A stretch of 64,000 nucleotides of DNA, from the NCBI RefSeq assembly GCF_001428365.1, contig NZ_LMSH01000003.1, forward strand, positions 514,477 to 578,476. Reading direction: 5' to 3'. Shown here in pieces: positions 31,498-40,362 of the stretch. Every line of letters starts with the position of its first letter. Position 1 is the stretch's first letter. The notes beneath the pieces are model-generated. The model worked only from the letters and a program-made list of their open reading frames with translations, was not told where the DNA came from and made no database searches. The position numbers and the translations under genes are program-made. This DNA is from Arthrobacter sp. Soil763 (GTDB taxonomy: Bacteria > Actinomycetota > Actinomycetes > Actinomycetales > Micrococcaceae).

Positions 31498-31639
31498 CGA
31501 ACCTCCATCGCCGGAACAGGGCTCGATTACGGACCGCGCTGCGGACGCCCCCGGACCGCCTTGTCATTGTAAGCCCCATCACATACAGACTTTGTCACGC
31601 GGCGTGTCACGTCGGTCAAATGGTGGCTGCGGCCGACGG

Positions 31640-32413
31640 TTAGCCCCGCTTCTGCGCCACGGCGAAGACCCGCCGGAACGGAAAGATTGTCCCGTGCCTG
31701 CCCGCCGGATAGGCCCGCCGGAGCAGCCGGGCGTAGTCCGCCTCGAAGCTGCGGGCCTCCTCGGCCGGGAGTGCTGCGAGGACCGGGCGCAGGCCCGTAC
31801 CCCGAACCCACTCCAGGACCGGATCCGGTCCCTGCAGGAGTTGGAGGTAGGTCGTCTCCCAGGCGTCGGCGTCGCAGCCGGCATCGAGCATGAGCTGAAG
31901 GTAGTCGGCGGGTTCCCCGACGACGTCGTCGTGCCGCAGCACCCCGGAGAGCCGGCCGGACCACTCCGGGGAGGCGGCGAGTTCGCGCATCAGGGCGTGG
32001 GAGGGGGCGTCGAAGTTGCCCGGCACCTGGAGGGCGAACCAGGCTCCTGCCGGCAGAGCCTCCAGCCAGCCGGCGAGGAGTTGGCGGTGACCGGGCACCC
32101 ACTGCAGGGCGGCGTTCGTGACGACGACGTCGGTGTCCGGCGCCGGCATCCAGTCGGCGATGTCCGCCTGCCGGAAGCCGAGGTTTCCCCCGGCCACGGT
32201 TTCCGCCTTCTCCAGCATTTCCGCCGAGGAATCAACACCCTCGACGGCGGCGCCCGGCCAGCGGGCGGCCAGCGTCGCCGTGAGGTTCCCCGGACCGCAG
32301 CCCAGGTCGACGACGCGCCGCGGCGCTTCGGCCCGGATCCGTGCGGTCAGGTCGAAGAACGGCCGGTCCCGGTAGTCGCCGAACTGTCGGTACTTCGCCG
32401 CATCCCACTGCAT
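31640..32413 (-). CDS. tam: Trans-aconitate 2-methyltransferase
   Basis: SAM-dependent methyltransferase that esterifies trans-aconitate, a spontaneous by-product inhibiting aconitase. The 257-residue sequence opens MQWDAAKYRQFGDYRDRPF, a family hallmark. It has motif I VVDLGCGPGNLT, the acidic loop GVDSSAEMLEKA and VVVTNAALQWVPGH. The ATG at 32413 has AGGGGGA upstream. It is divergent from the helicase gene at 32487, with only 73 bp between them. Confidence 0.87.
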   Translation of the reverse strand: MQWDAAKYRQFGDYRDRPFFDLTARIRAEAPRRVVDLGCGPGNLTATLAARWPGAAVEGVDSSAEMLEKAETVAGGNLGFRQADIADWMPAPDTDVVVTNAALQWVPGHRQLLAGWLEALPAGAWFALQVPGNFDAPSHALMRELAASPEWSGRLSGVLRHDDVVGEPADYLQLMLDAGCDADAWETTYLQLLQGPDPVLEWVRGTGLRPVLAALPAEEARSFEADYARLLRRAYPAGRHGTIFPFRRVFAVAQKRG

Positions 32414-32472
32414 GCCTGTCCCCCTGCTTTTCATCGGTGTGCCCAGCCGAAGCCTAACCCCGGGCCGACCAC

Positions 32473-32478
32473 TAAGCT
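32473..32478 (+). promoter_or_regulatory. Possible -10 hexamer close to the helicase start
   Basis: TAAGCT lies 8 nt before the ATG at 32487. A GGAAGG sequence is also present in between, so a leaderless and a very short-leader transcript cannot be distinguished. Confidence 0.35.
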
Positions 32479-32486
32479 GGAAGGCA

Positions 32487-35033
32487 ATGAAACTTGTTGA
32501 TCAGCTTCCCGCCCCGGCCGCCCGAGTCCCCGGCAGGAGCGGCCTCGACCCGGATGAGCTCTACACCCGGTTCGTCGAATGGACCGAAGGCCGTGGCCTG
32601 GCCCTGTACGCGGCGCAGGACGAGGCCGTGATGGAACTCACTGCGGGCGCCAACGTCATCCTGGCCACCCCCACCGGGTCCGGTAAGTCGCTGGTGGCGA
32701 TCGCGGCCCACTTCCAGGCCATGGCGCGCGGGCAGCGCAGCTACTACACCGCCCCGATCAAGGCGCTCGTCTCGGAGAAATTCTTTGCGCTGTGCGAGAT
32801 CTTCGGCGCCGAGAACGTCGGCATGATCACCGGCGATTCTGGCGTCAACCAGGACGCACCCATCATCTGCTGCACCGCGGAAATCCTGGCGAACATCGCC
32901 CTGCGCGAGGGATCGGCCGCGGAGCTCGGCGCCGTCATCATGGACGAGTTCCACTTCTACTCCGATCCGCAGCGCGGCTGGGCCTGGCAGGTTCCGTTGC
33001 TGGAGCTTCCGCAGGCGCAGTTCCTGCTGATGTCCGCCACGCTCGGCGACGTGAGCCGCTTCGAGGAGCGCCTCACCGAACTGACCGGGCGCCCGACGAC
33101 GACCGTCAGTTCCGCGGAACGGCCCATTCCGCTGCACTTCTACTACCAGCAGACCCCAGTGCACGAGACGCTGGAGGAGCTGCTTTCGACCAAGCAGGTG
33201 CCGGTCTATGTGGTGCACTTCAGCCAGCTCGAAGCGATTGACCGGGCCCAGAACCTGATGAGCATCAACGTCTGCACCCGGGAGGAAAAGGACAAGATCG
33301 CCGAGCTGATCGCCGGTTTCCGCTTCGCCGCAGGCTTCGGCAAGACCCTGAACCGGCTGGTCCGGCACGGCATCGGCGTGCACCACGCCGGGATGCTGCC
33401 CAAGTACCGCCGGCTCGTCGAACAGCTCGCCCAGGCCGGCCTGCTCAAGGTCATCTGCGGCACCGACACCCTGGGCGTCGGCATCAATGTGCCCATCCGC
33501 ACCGTGCTCCTGACCGCGCTGAGCAAGTACGACGGCGTGCGCACCCGCCTGCTGAATCCGCGTGAGTTCCACCAGATCTCCGGGCGGGCCGGCCGGGCCG
33601 GCTACGACACGGCGGGCACCGTCGTCGTGCAGGCGCCCGAGCACGTGATCGAAAACGTCAAGGCCATGGCCAAGGCGACGGCCAAGTTCGGTGACGACCA
33701 GAAGAAGCTGCGGCAGGTGGTCAAGAAGAAGCCGCCCGAGGGCTTCGTGTCCTGGGGCGAGCCCACCTACCAGCGGCTGGTGGAGTCCGTGCCGGACCCG
33801 CTGGTCTCCAGCTTCACCGTGACCCACGCGATGCTGATGAACCTGATGGAGCGTCCGGGTGACCCGTTCACTGCGGCCCGCCGCCTGCTGACCGAAAACC
33901 ATGAGACCCGCCCCGCCCAGCTGAAGCTGATGAAGAAGGCCCTCGGCATCTACCGCGAACTGCTGGCCGCGGGCGTCGTCGAACGCATCCCGCCCGGGGA
34001 CCAGGGGCCCGACGGCCGCACTGTCCGGCTCACCGTCCACCTGCAGCCGAACTTCGCCCTGAACCAGCCGCTCTCCCCCTTCGCCCTGGCGGCGCTGGAG
34101 CTGCTGGATCCCGAGTCGCCGTCGTACGCCCTCGACGTCGTCTCGGTGATCGAAGCCACGCTCGAAAAGCCGCGGCAGATCCTGTCCGCCCAGCAGAAGA
34201 AGGCGCGGGGCGAGGCAGTCGCGGCCATGAAAGCCGACGGGATCGACTACGACCAGCGGATGGCCATGCTCGAGGAGGTCAGCTACCCGCAGCCGCTAGC
34301 GGAGATCCTCGGCGAGGCCTTCGAGGTGTACCGCAAGGCCGCGCCCTGGATCGGCGACTTCGAACTGGCACCCAAGTCCGTCATCCGCGACATGTACGAG
34401 CGGGCCATGAACTTCGGCGAGTTCGTCCAGTTCTACGGCCTGGCCCGCTCCGAGGGCATCGTGCTGCGTTACCTCGCCGACGGCTTCAAGGCGCTCCGGC
34501 AGACGGTGCCGCAGGATGCGCTGCGCGAGGACCTTGAGGACCTCATCGCGTGGCTCGGCGAACTGGTCCGTCAGGTCGACTCAAGCCTGCTGGATGAATG
34601 GGAGGAGCTCACCTCCGGAGCGGCACCCACCCCGCACGATGCCCCGCCGCCCCCTCCGCCGTCGCTTACCTCCAACACCCGGGCCTTCCGCGTGATGGTG
34701 CGCAACGAGATGTTCCGCCGCGTCGAACTGTTCGCGGACGAGGCCGCCACCGCCCTCGGCGAACTCGACGGCGGCTCCGGCTGGGACGCCGACCGCTGGG
34801 AAGACGCCCTGGACGACTATTTCGAGGAGCACGGCGACATCGGCACCGGCCCGGACGCGCGCGGCCCCGGCCTGCTGATCATCACCGAGGAGCCCGGCAC
34901 GTGGAAAGTCCGGCAGATCTTCGACGACCCGGCCGGCAACCACGACTGGGGCATCTCCGCCGAGGTGGATCTGGCCGCCTCGGACGAGACGGGCACCGCC
35001 GTCGTCACAGTGACGGCCGTGGACCGGCTGTAG
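32487..35033 (+). CDS. Ski2-like DEAD/DEAH-box helicase (HelY type)
   Basis: A superfamily 2 helicase of 848 residues. Motif I is ATPTGSGKS (60-68), motif II DEFH (153-156), motif III SATLGD, and motif VI QISGRAGRAGYD. A long C-terminal part (about 470-848) contains a helical region plus a Pro-rich linker (residues ~710-730, APPPPPPS). This architecture resembles actinobacterial HelY, related to yeast Ski2/Mtr4, for which RNA handling is presumed. The ATG at 32487 has GGAAGG upstream. No partner gene is adjacent. The exact substrate is unknown. Confidence 0.88.
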   Translation: MKLVDQLPAPAARVPGRSGLDPDELYTRFVEWTEGRGLALYAAQDEAVMELTAGANVILATPTGSGKSLVAIAAHFQAMARGQRSYYTAPIKALVSEKFFALCEIFGAENVGMITGDSGVNQDAPIICCTAEILANIALREGSAAELGAVIMDEFHFYSDPQRGWAWQVPLLELPQAQFLLMSATLGDVSRFEERLTELTGRPTTTVSSAERPIPLHFYYQQTPVHETLEELLSTKQVPVYVVHFSQLEAIDRAQNLMSINVCTREEKDKIAELIAGFRFAAGFGKTLNRLVRHGIGVHHAGMLPKYRRLVEQLAQAGLLKVICGTDTLGVGINVPIRTVLLTALSKYDGVRTRLLNPREFHQISGRAGRAGYDTAGTVVVQAPEHVIENVKAMAKATAKFGDDQKKLRQVVKKKPPEGFVSWGEPTYQRLVESVPDPLVSSFTVTHAMLMNLMERPGDPFTAARRLLTENHETRPAQLKLMKKALGIYRELLAAGVVERIPPGDQGPDGRTVRLTVHLQPNFALNQPLSPFALAALELLDPESPSYALDVVSVIEATLEKPRQILSAQQKKARGEAVAAMKADGIDYDQRMAMLEEVSYPQPLAEILGEAFEVYRKAAPWIGDFELAPKSVIRDMYERAMNFGEFVQFYGLARSEGIVLRYLADGFKALRQTVPQDALREDLEDLIAWLGELVRQVDSSLLDEWEELTSGAAPTPHDAPPPPPPSLTSNTRAFRVMVRNEMFRRVELFADEAATALGELDGGSGWDADRWEDALDDYFEEHGDIGTGPDARGPGLLIITEEPGTWKVRQIFDDPAGNHDWGISAEVDLAASDETGTAVVTVTAVDRL

Positions 35034-35057
35034 CCGCGGTACGGCGCGGTGTGCCAG

Positions 35058-35063
35058 TAAACT
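35058..35063 (+). promoter_or_regulatory. Probable -10 hexamer of a leaderless promoter (GNAT gene)
   Basis: TAAACT is followed by 7 nt and the ATG at 35071. No ribosome-binding site is present. Confidence 0.5.
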
Positions 35064-35070
35064 GGCGACC

Positions 35071-35571
35071 ATGAGTGTAATCCGCCCGGCTGCCGTCTCC
35101 GACGTCCCCGCCATCCTGCGCATGATCCACGACCTCGCCATTTACGAGAAGGAGCCGGACGCTGTCCGGAACACCCCGGAAATGCTCACCGAGGTGCTCT
35201 TTGGCGAGACCCCGCGGGTCTACGCCACCATGGCCGAGAACGAGTCCGGCGACGTTCAGGGCTTCGCCATGTGGTTCCTGAACTACTCCACCTGGGAGGG
35301 GGTGCACGGGATCTACCTCGAAGACCTCTACGTCATGCCCGAGGCCCGGGGCGCCGGGCACGGCCGGGCCCTGCTGCAGCACCTGGCCGCGACCGCCGTG
35401 GAACGCGGATACGCCCGGGTGGAGTGGAGCGTGCTGGACTGGAACGAACCCTCGATCGGGTTCTACCGGAGCCTGGGCGCCGCCCCGATGAACGGCTGGT
35501 CCACCTTCCGGCTCACCGGCGATGCCCTGGATGCCTTCGGCGGCGCCCGCCCGGCCGACGCCCGTGGCTGA
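35071..35571 (+). CDS. GNAT-family N-acetyltransferase (spermidine/diamine acetyltransferase-like)
   Basis: A 166-residue GNAT protein. The acetyl-CoA loop is VMPEARGAGHGRALL (about 88-102), preceded by GIYLEDLYV. The later WSVLDWNEPSIGFYRSLGA, including the Tyr general acid, resembles eukaryotic-type diamine acetyltransferases (SSAT-like). The substrate is therefore probably a polyamine or thialysine-like amine, but that is inference. It overlaps the following hydrolase gene by 8 bp and probably shares its transcript. Confidence 0.85.
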   Translation: MSVIRPAAVSDVPAILRMIHDLAIYEKEPDAVRNTPEMLTEVLFGETPRVYATMAENESGDVQGFAMWFLNYSTWEGVHGIYLEDLYVMPEARGAGHGRALLQHLAATAVERGYARVEWSVLDWNEPSIGFYRSLGAAPMNGWSTFRLTGDALDAFGGARPADARG

Positions 35572-36964
35572 GCCCGCCGTCGCCGAGTCCGCCCTGGCGG
35601 AGTCCGCGGAGGCTGAGCCGGCTGCGGCCCGGGCGGCTGCTGCCGGACCGGGCGGCAGCGCCGGCCATGTGGTCAAGGCACGGCACGAGTACCGCGGCAT
35701 GCGGACGGCGGAGCACTACTTCGAACTTCCGCTGGACCACTTCGGCGGCGACGGCGAGACGATCACCGTCTTCGCCCGGGAGTATGTGTCCGCCGACCAC
35801 AGCGAAACCGCCGCCGCCGAGCTGCCCTGGCTGCTTTACCTGCAGGGCGGCCCCGGCGGCCGCGGCAACCGGTTCCCCGCCCTGGGCGGCTGGAGCAAGG
35901 CCGCGGCCCGGGACTTCCGGATCCTCATGCTGGACCAGCGCGGCACCGGCCTGTCCTCCCCCGTCGACCGCAAGACCCTGCCGCTGCGCGGCAACGAACA
36001 GGACCAGGCCCGGTACCTCGAACACTTCCGGGCCGACTCGATCGTGGCCGACGCGGAGTCCATCCGGCGCACCCTCGGTGCGGCCCCCTGGACCGTGTAC
36101 GGGCAAAGCTACGGCGGTTTCTGCGCGCTCAGCTATCTCTCCTTCGCCCCCGAGGGCCTCCGCGAGGTGCTGATCACGGGCGGGCTGGCCCCGCTGGCCG
36201 GTCCCGCGGACCGCGTCTACCAAGCGACGTTCCGCCGGGTGGCGGCGCGCAATGCGGAGTACTTCGGCTGGTACCCGCAGGACCGTGAGCTGGTCAACCG
36301 GATCGCACGGCACCTGCGCGAGACGCCCGAGCACCTGCCGGACGGCAGCCGGCTGACCGTCGAGCGGTTCCAGATGGTGGGCTCCTTCCTGGGCGGCAAC
36401 ACCCGGGTCGATGCCCTGCACCACCTGCTCGAGGACGCGTTCGTCGGCACTCCCGACGGCGACCGGCTCTCCGACAGCTTCCTGGAACAGGTCCGGGCCC
36501 TGGTGTCGCGGGCCGCGAACCCGCTGTACGCGCTGATGCACGAATCCATCTACGGGCAGGGCGAGGCCACCGACTGGGCAGCCCTAAGGGTGCTGCAGGA
36601 CCATCCTGAGTTCCGGCCGGATGTTCCCGCCCCGCTGCTCACGGGCGAAATGGTCTACCCCTGGTACTTCGAACAGGATCCGGCCCTCGCGCCGCTGCGG
36701 CCCGTCGCGCAGTTGCTCGCGGAGAAAGACGACTGGAAGCCGCTTTACGATCCCGACCGGCTCGCGCACAACACCGTCCCGGCCGCGGCGGCGGTGTACA
36801 GCGACGACATCTACGTCGACCGTGACCTGTCGCTCGAAACCGCTGCGGCCGTCCGCGGCCTGCAGGTGTGGGAGACATCCGCGTTCCACCACGACGGCAT
36901 CGCGGACGACGGCGAGGCGATCTTCGGCCGCCTGCTCGGCATGGCGCGCTCCCAGTCCGCCTGA
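35564..36964 (+). CDS. Alpha/beta hydrolase, proline iminopeptidase-like (peptidase family S33)
   Basis: A 466-residue hydrolase that probably releases N-terminal proline or other residues from peptides. It shows the oxyanion-hole motif LQGGPGGRGN, MLDQRGTGLSSP, the nucleophile elbow GQSYGGF and a late His in SAFHHDG. The N-terminal ~30 residues are an Ala/Glu repeat (AESALAESAEAEPAAARAAA) with no signal-peptide character. GTG 35564 overlaps the acetyltransferase stop and is chosen by context. The gene ends at a very strong bidirectional terminator. Confidence 0.87.
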   Translation: MAEPAVAESALAESAEAEPAAARAAAAGPGGSAGHVVKARHEYRGMRTAEHYFELPLDHFGGDGETITVFAREYVSADHSETAAAELPWLLYLQGGPGGRGNRFPALGGWSKAAARDFRILMLDQRGTGLSSPVDRKTLPLRGNEQDQARYLEHFRADSIVADAESIRRTLGAAPWTVYGQSYGGFCALSYLSFAPEGLREVLITGGLAPLAGPADRVYQATFRRVAARNAEYFGWYPQDRELVNRIARHLRETPEHLPDGSRLTVERFQMVGSFLGGNTRVDALHHLLEDAFVGTPDGDRLSDSFLEQVRALVSRAANPLYALMHESIYGQGEATDWAALRVLQDHPEFRPDVPAPLLTGEMVYPWYFEQDPALAPLRPVAQLLAEKDDWKPLYDPDRLAHNTVPAAAAVYSDDIYVDRDLSLETAAAVRGLQVWETSAFHHDGIADDGEAIFGRLLGMARSQSA

Positions 36965-36973
36965 GGCGTCCGG

Positions 36974-37021
36974 AAACACCACTGCCCGGGGAAGCGTCCG
37001 CTTCCCCGGGCAGTGGTGTTT
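36974..37021. terminator. Strong bidirectional terminator
   Basis: The arms 36974-36996 and 36999-37021 are perfect reverse complements over 23 bp, with A-rich and T-rich outer ends (AAACACC / GGTGTTT). It serves the convergent hydrolase gene and terC. Confidence 0.9.
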
Positions 37022-37033
37022 GAGCCTCCGGTG

Positions 37034-38062
37034 CTACTCGGCGTCGGTCAGGCTCTTGCGGGAGTCTTCCTCGAGCCGGGCGTCCAGCTTGGCCTTGGAG
37101 GCCTTGGAGCTGACCAGGCTGGCGATCACGGCGATGATGATCGTGCCGATGATGACCGCGAGCGAGACGAACGTGGGGATCTCCGGCGCCCATTCGATGT
37201 GCTTGCCGCCATTGATGAAGGGCAGTTCGTTGACGTGCATGGCGTGCAGCACCAGCTTGACCCCGATGAAGGCCAGGATGACTGACAGGGCGTGCTTGAG
37301 GTAGATCAGCCGGTTCATCAGGCCGCCGAGCAGGAAGTACAGCTGGCGCAGGCCCATCAGGGCGAAGATGTTGGCGGTGAAGACAATGAACGCGCTCTGG
37401 GTGAGGCCGAAGATCGCCGGAATGGAGTCGACCGCGAAGAGCAGGTCGGTCATGCCGATGGTGACGAAGACAATCACCATGGGGGTGAAGACCTTCTTGC
37501 CGTCGACCTCGGTGCGCAGCTTGCCGCCGTCGAACTTCTCCGACATCGGCAGGACGCGGCGGATCCGTGCGATCAGCGGGTTCTCCCGGTCTTCCTCGTC
37601 TTCGCCCTCGTCCTGGGCCTGCTTCCACGCGGTCCAGAGCAGGAAGGCGCCGAAGATGTAGAAGACCCAGCTGAACTGTTCGATCACGATCGCGCCCAGC
37701 AGGATGAAGATGCCGCGGAGGATCAGCGCGATGATGATGCCGACCATCAGCACTTCCTGCTGGTACTTACGGGGTACCGAGAAGCGGGCCATGATGATGA
37801 TGAAGACGAACAGGTTGTCGATACTGAGGCTGTACTCCGTCACCCAGCCGGCGATGAACTGGCCGCCGTACTCGGGGCCGGTGAAGGCGAACATGGCGCC
37901 GGCGAAGACCAGGGCCAACGCGATGTAGAAGGAGACCCAGAGGCCTGCTTCCTTCATGGACGGCTCATGCGGGCGCTTCAGGACCAGGAGCAGGTCGATG
38001 GCGAGGATGATGCCGAGAACGACAAAGGAGCCGATCTCGAACCAGACGGGAAGTTCGGGCAC
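37034..38062 (-). CDS. TerC/Alx-family membrane protein, probable manganese exporter
   Basis: A 342-residue integral membrane protein of the TerC family, which exports Mn2+ or loads it onto exported proteins. Eight to nine hydrophobic segments are seen. Acidic residues within membranes occur in EYSLSIDNLFVF and GMTDLLFAVDSIPAIFG, the paired family signatures. A charged cytoplasmic loop (AQDEGEDEEDREN) separates the halves. The open frame continues upstream to 38137, but that stretch is the yybP-ykoY riboswitch. GTG 38062 is chosen, with GAAAGG 7 nt before it. Confidence 0.9.
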   Translation of the reverse strand: MPELPVWFEIGSFVVLGIILAIDLLLVLKRPHEPSMKEAGLWVSFYIALALVFAGAMFAFTGPEYGGQFIAGWVTEYSLSIDNLFVFIIIMARFSVPRKYQQEVLMVGIIIALILRGIFILLGAIVIEQFSWVFYIFGAFLLWTAWKQAQDEGEDEEDRENPLIARIRRVLPMSEKFDGGKLRTEVDGKKVFTPMVIVFVTIGMTDLLFAVDSIPAIFGLTQSAFIVFTANIFALMGLRQLYFLLGGLMNRLIYLKHALSVILAFIGVKLVLHAMHVNELPFINGGKHIEWAPEIPTFVSLAVIIGTIIIAVIASLVSSKASKAKLDARLEEDSRKSLTDAE

Positions 38063-38079
38063 GAAGTTACCTTTCGCAG

Positions 38080-38235
38080 GGTATGACTGAGCGGTGTAAG
38101 TCTCTCCGGCCAAGCCGCCGCCCCGGGCCAATGCCATCAGGTGCCGCTGCGCTGCCCGCTACGCCCGGCAGGGCGTCTGTGCCATGCGTGTTGACGATCG
38201 TAGCGCTCGGGATACTCCCCTACGTGGTGTCCACT
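38080..38235 (-). ncRNA. yybP-ykoY manganese riboswitch
   Basis: In transcript sense the region reads GUAGGGGAGUAUCCC (38208-38222), then GCUACGAUCGUCAACACG (about 38187-38204). After a variable GC-rich arm it reads GCCGGAGAGACUUACACCG (38092-38110). The GGGGAGUA, GUCGUCAACAC and GAGACUUAC blocks are the conserved Mn2+-binding loops of the yybP-ykoY family, and terC/alx genes are its classic targets. The terC ribosome-binding site follows within about 20 nt, favouring translational control. Boundaries are approximate. Confidence 0.78.
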
Positions 38236-38240
38236 TTACC

Positions 38241-40322
38241 TCAGGCGTGCCCGGCCGACTGCATCTGGCGCAACTCCTTCTTCAGCTCCCCGACCTCGTC
38301 CCGGAGACGGGCGGCGAGCTCGAACTGCAACTCACCGGCCGCGGCGTGCATCTGTTCGGTGAGCTGCTCGATGAGCCCCACGAGGTCCTCGGCCGGCGCC
38401 GCGGCGAGGCCGTCGGCACGGACCTTGGAGCCGCCCTTGCCCTTGCCCCGCGCCTTGCCGGCGCTGGCCAGCAGCTCGCGGGTGTCCGCGTCCTCCTTGG
38501 CCAGCTGGTCGGTGATGTCGGCGATCTTCTTCCGCAGCGGCTGCGGGTCGATGCCGTTTTCCTTGTTGTAGGCGACCTGGATGGCGCGGCGGCGGTTCGT
38601 CTCGTCGATCGCCTGGGCCATGGAGTCGGTGATCCGGTCCGCGTACATGTGGACCTCGCCGGAGACGTTGCGGGCCGCGCGGCCGATGGTCTGGATCAGC
38701 GAGGTAGCCGAGCGCAGGAAGCCTTCCTTGTCCGCGTCGAGGATGCTCACCAATGACACTTCGGGAAGGTCCAGGCCCTCACGCAGCAGGTTGATGCCGA
38801 CCAGGACGTCGAAGACCCCCATCCGGAGTTCGCGGAGCAGCTCCACGCGCCGCAGCGTGTCCACGTCGGAGTGCAGGTATTCGACCTTCACCCCGTGGCC
38901 CAGCAGGTAGTCGGTGAGGTCCTCCGCCATCCGCTTGGTCAGGGTGGTGACGAGGACGCGTTCGTTCCTCGCGGTGCGGGTCTTGATCTCCCCCAGCAGG
39001 TCGTCGATCTGGCCCTTGGTGGGCTTGACGATCACCTCGGGGTCGATCAGGCCGGTCGGGCGGATGATCTGCTGGACGAACCCGTCGGCCTTGCCCAGCT
39101 CGTACTTGCCCGGTGTCGCGGACAGGTACACGGTCTGCCCGACGCGCTGCAGGAACTCGTCCCATTTGAGCGGGCGGTTGTCCATCGCGGAGGGCAGCCG
39201 GAAGCCGAAGTCAACGAGGTTCCGCTTGCGCGACATGTCCCCTTCGTACATCGCGCCGATCTGGGGCACGGTGACGTGGGACTCGTCGATCACCAGCAGG
39301 AAGTCATCCGGGAAGTAGTCCAGGAGGCAGTGCGGGGCGCTGCCGGGGGCGCGGCCGTCAATGTGCGAGGAATAGTTTTCGATGCCGTTGCAGAAACCCA
39401 TCTGCTGCATCATCTCGAGGTCGTAGGTGGTGCGCATCCGGAGCCGCTGGGCCTCGACGAGCTTGTTCTGGCTCTCCAGGACCTTGAGCCGGTCCGCCAG
39501 TTCGTCCTCGATCCGCTTGATCGCCCGGGCCATCCGGTCCGGCCCGGCGACGTAGTGCGAGGCCGGGAAAACGTACATTTCCTCTTCCTCGCGCAGGACT
39601 TCGCCGGTGAGCGGATGCAGGGTCTGGATGTTTTCGATCTCGTCGCCGAAGAACTCGATCCGGATGGCGAGCTCCTCGTACATCGGGATGATTTCCACGG
39701 TGTCGCCCCGGACCCGGAAGGTGCCGCGGTGGAAGTCCATGTCGTTGCGGGCGTACTGCATGGAGACGAACTTCCGGAGCAGGTCGTCCCGGTTCATTTC
39801 GGCGCCGCGGCGCAGGGTCACCATCCCGGCGATGTACTCTTCGGGGGTGCCGAGGCCGTAGATGCAGGAAACGGTGGCGACCACGATGACGTCTCGCCGG
39901 GTCAGCAGGGCGTTGGTGGCGGAGTGCCGGAGCCGTTCGACTTCCTCGTTGATGGAGGAGTCCTTTTCGATGAACGTGTCCGTCTGCGCCACGTAGGCCT
40001 CGGGCTGGTAGTAGTCGTAGTACGAGACGAAGTACTCGACGGCGTTGTTGGGCAGCAGTTCCCGGAATTCATTGGCCAGCTGCGCGGCAAGGGTCTTGTT
40101 CTGGACCATCACGAGGGTGGGCCGCTGGACCTGCTCGATCAGCCACGCCGTCGTCGCGCTCTTGCCGGTACCGGTGGCGCCGAGGAGCACCACGTCCTTT
40201 TCGCCGTTCTTGATCCGCTCGGTCAGCTCCGCGATCGCGGCAGGCTGGTCGCCGGCGGGTTTGAACTCGCTGATGACTTCGAAGGGCGCCACGACACGGT
40301 TGATTTCCTGGGCAAGGCTCAT
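38241..40322 (-). CDS. uvrB: Excinuclease ABC subunit B
   Basis: UvrB verifies the lesion delivered by UvrA and recruits UvrC. The 693 residues show motif [12 protein letters not shown], the beta-hairpin region [17 protein letters not shown], motif II IDESH, motif [11 protein letters not shown] and a C-terminal UVR domain ([20 protein letters not shown]) that contacts UvrC. The ATG at 40322 has TAGATT 6 nt upstream and no ribosome-binding site, so a leaderless mRNA is likely. No LexA-like box was seen here, unlike uvrA. coaE ends 40 bp upstream. Confidence 0.97.
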   Translation of the reverse strand: MSLAQEINRVVAPFEVISEFKPAGDQPAAIAELTERIKNGEKDVVLLGATGTGKSATTAWLIEQVQRPTLVMVQNKTLAAQLANEFRELLPNNAVEYFVSYYDYYQPEAYVAQTDTFIEKDSSINEEVERLRHSATNALLTRRDVIVVATVSCIYGLGTPEEYIAGMVTLRRGAEMNRDDLLRKFVSMQYARNDMDFHRGTFRVRGDTVEIIPMYEELAIRIEFFGDEIENIQTLHPLTGEVLREEEEMYVFPASHYVAGPDRMARAIKRIEDELADRLKVLESQNKLVEAQRLRMRTTYDLEMMQQMGFCNGIENYSSHIDGRAPGSAPHCLLDYFPDDFLLVIDESHVTVPQIGAMYEGDMSRKRNLVDFGFRLPSAMDNRPLKWDEFLQRVGQTVYLSATPGKYELGKADGFVQQIIRPTGLIDPEVIVKPTKGQIDDLLGEIKTRTARNERVLVTTLTKRMAEDLTDYLLGHGVKVEYLHSDVDTLRRVELLRELRMGVFDVLVGINLLREGLDLPEVSLVSILDADKEGFLRSATSLIQTIGRAARNVSGEVHMYADRITDSMAQAIDETNRRRAIQVAYNKENGIDPQPLRKKIADITDQLAKEDADTRELLASAGKARGKGKGGSKVRADGLAAAPAEDLVGLIEQLTEQMHAAAGELQFELAARLRDEVGELKKELRQMQSAGHA

Positions 40323-40328
40323 GCATCT

Positions 40329-40334
40329 AATCTA
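40329..40334 (-). promoter_or_regulatory. Probable -10 hexamer of a leaderless uvrB promoter
   Basis: TAGATT on the minus strand is exactly 6 nt before the uvrB ATG, and no Shine-Dalgarno is present. Confidence 0.55.
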
Positions 40335-40362
40335 CCGCCGGCCGCCGACAGGAATCCCGGAT

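Noticed and set aside
36974-37021. Insertion-sequence end or inverted-repeat element
   Set aside because: The perfect dyad lies exactly between two convergent genes with A- and T-rich flanks, which is explained by a bidirectional terminator.
38063-38137. N-terminal extension of TerC (MALARGGGLAGETYTAQ...)
   Set aside because: This stretch is the 3' part of the yybP-ykoY riboswitch and lacks membrane-protein character; the ribosome-binding site favours 38062.
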